NCBI GenBank assembly: GCA_019242385.1
Contig: JAFAVO010000144.1
Location: forward strand, 1 to 6,748
Reading direction: 5' to 3'
Length of the DNA: 6,748 bases
Origin: Gammaproteobacteria bacterium
Lineage (GTDB): Bacteria > Pseudomonadota > Gammaproteobacteria > Steroidobacterales > Steroidobacteraceae
In this document: positions 6,376 to 6,748 of the stretch, in pieces
Position numbering within the stretch: the first letter of the stretch is position 1
Layout of the letters: every line of letters starts with the position of its first letter
The notes under the pieces: generated by a model
Database searches by the model: none
Told to the model about the DNA's origin: nothing
Seen by the model: only the letters and a program-made list of their open reading frames with translations
Position numbers and translations under genes: made by a program

Positions 6376-6748
6376 CGGCGGCGTAGGTGCCGGGTGCCGC
6401 TGCAGCCGGCGCGCCCGGTGCGGTCGAGGCCGGCACTGCGCCTGACGGTGCGGCGGGCGCCGAAGCGGCGGCCGTTGCGCTTTCTGCCGGCTGCCATTCG
6501 AGCAGCCGCAGGTAGCGCTGGATGCGGTCGACGAACTGCACCGGCTCCCAGCCCCTGGCATAGCCGCGGCGGGCACGGGTATGCCAGCGCTCCTGCGCGA
6601 GGAGTGGCAACCGCAGGCGGACTTCGGCCCAGGAGTCGGGATCCTTGCCGAGCGACTGGGTGATGATGCGCGCATCCTCGAGATGACCGAAGCCGACGTT
6701 GTAGGCGGCGATGGTGAGCCAGGTGCGGTCGGGCTCGGGGATGCGCTC
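6368..6748 (-). CDS. mltF: Membrane-bound lytic murein transglycosylase F, C-terminal part (cut by window edge)
   Basis: MltF is an outer-membrane-associated enzyme that cleaves the MurNAc-GlcNAc bond of peptidoglycan, forming 1,6-anhydroMurNAc. Only the last 126 residues are visible; the frame runs straight through the right edge. The visible part starts ERIPEPDRTW and continues LTIAAYNVGFGHLEDAR. This matches the C-terminal part of the SLT (lysozyme-like) domain, including the family AAYN motif at visible residues 14-17. DPDSWAEVRLRLPLL and RRGYARGWEPVQFVDRIQRYL follow, as in E. coli MltF. The missing 5' part should hold the signal sequence, a substrate-binding-protein-like domain and the catalytic Glu. 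The final 35 or so residues are a low-complexity Ala/Pro/Ser/Gly tail with no fold. The stop at 6370-6368 is 18 bases from the tadA stop, on the opposite strand. The internal CTG at 6610 is not the start. Confidence in the family is high; completeness of the rest is unknown. Confidence 0.92.
   Translation of the reverse strand, partial: ERIPEPDRTWLTIAAYNVGFGHLEDARIITQSLGKDPDSWAEVRLRLPLLAQERWHTRARRGYARGWEPVQFVDRIQRYLRLLEWQPAESATAAASAPAAPSGAVPASTAPGAPAAAAPGTYAAGS

Overview
The window looks like a piece of core chromosome from a GC-rich gammaproteobacterium. The GuaA, GuaB, XseA, TadA and MltF sequences all resemble gammaproteobacterial versions. A divergent guaBA / xseA arrangement, which is also the E. 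coli layout as I know it, sits at its centre. The M23 peptidase looks like one I associate with Xanthomonadales-like and Steroidobacter/Nevskia-like bacteria. That lineage guess is an inference from memory, not from a search.

Layout: bases 1-438 hold no intact gene. Bases 94-396 encode a recognisable N-terminal fragment of a glycogen/alpha-glucan phosphorylase whose remaining several hundred residues are missing. This stretch is clearly less GC-rich than the rest. On the minus strand, guaB (3538-2072) and guaA (2064-439) form the guaBA operon for GMP synthesis (IMP to XMP to GMP), with a 7-base gap. On the plus strand, starting 54 bases from the guaB ATG, run xseA (3593-5023), an exported M23 metallopeptidase (5020-5895) and tadA (5879-6349). 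Each gene overlaps the next, so this is almost certainly one transcript. On the minus strand, converging on tadA, is the C-terminal end of mltF (6748-6368), cut by the window edge.

Functionally these are housekeeping genes: purine nucleotide synthesis (guaBA), DNA repair (xseA), tRNA wobble editing (tadA) and cell-wall turnover (the M23 peptidase and MltF). I see no defence system, mobile element, CRISPR array, tRNA or rRNA.

The points most worth a second look are the low-GC phosphorylase remnant abutting guaA; the 54-base divergent promoter region, where -10-like boxes lie only 5-6 bases before both ATG codons without a well-placed ribosome binding site (possible leaderless mRNAs); and a 14-bp hairpin that spans the stop codons of both tadA and mltF.
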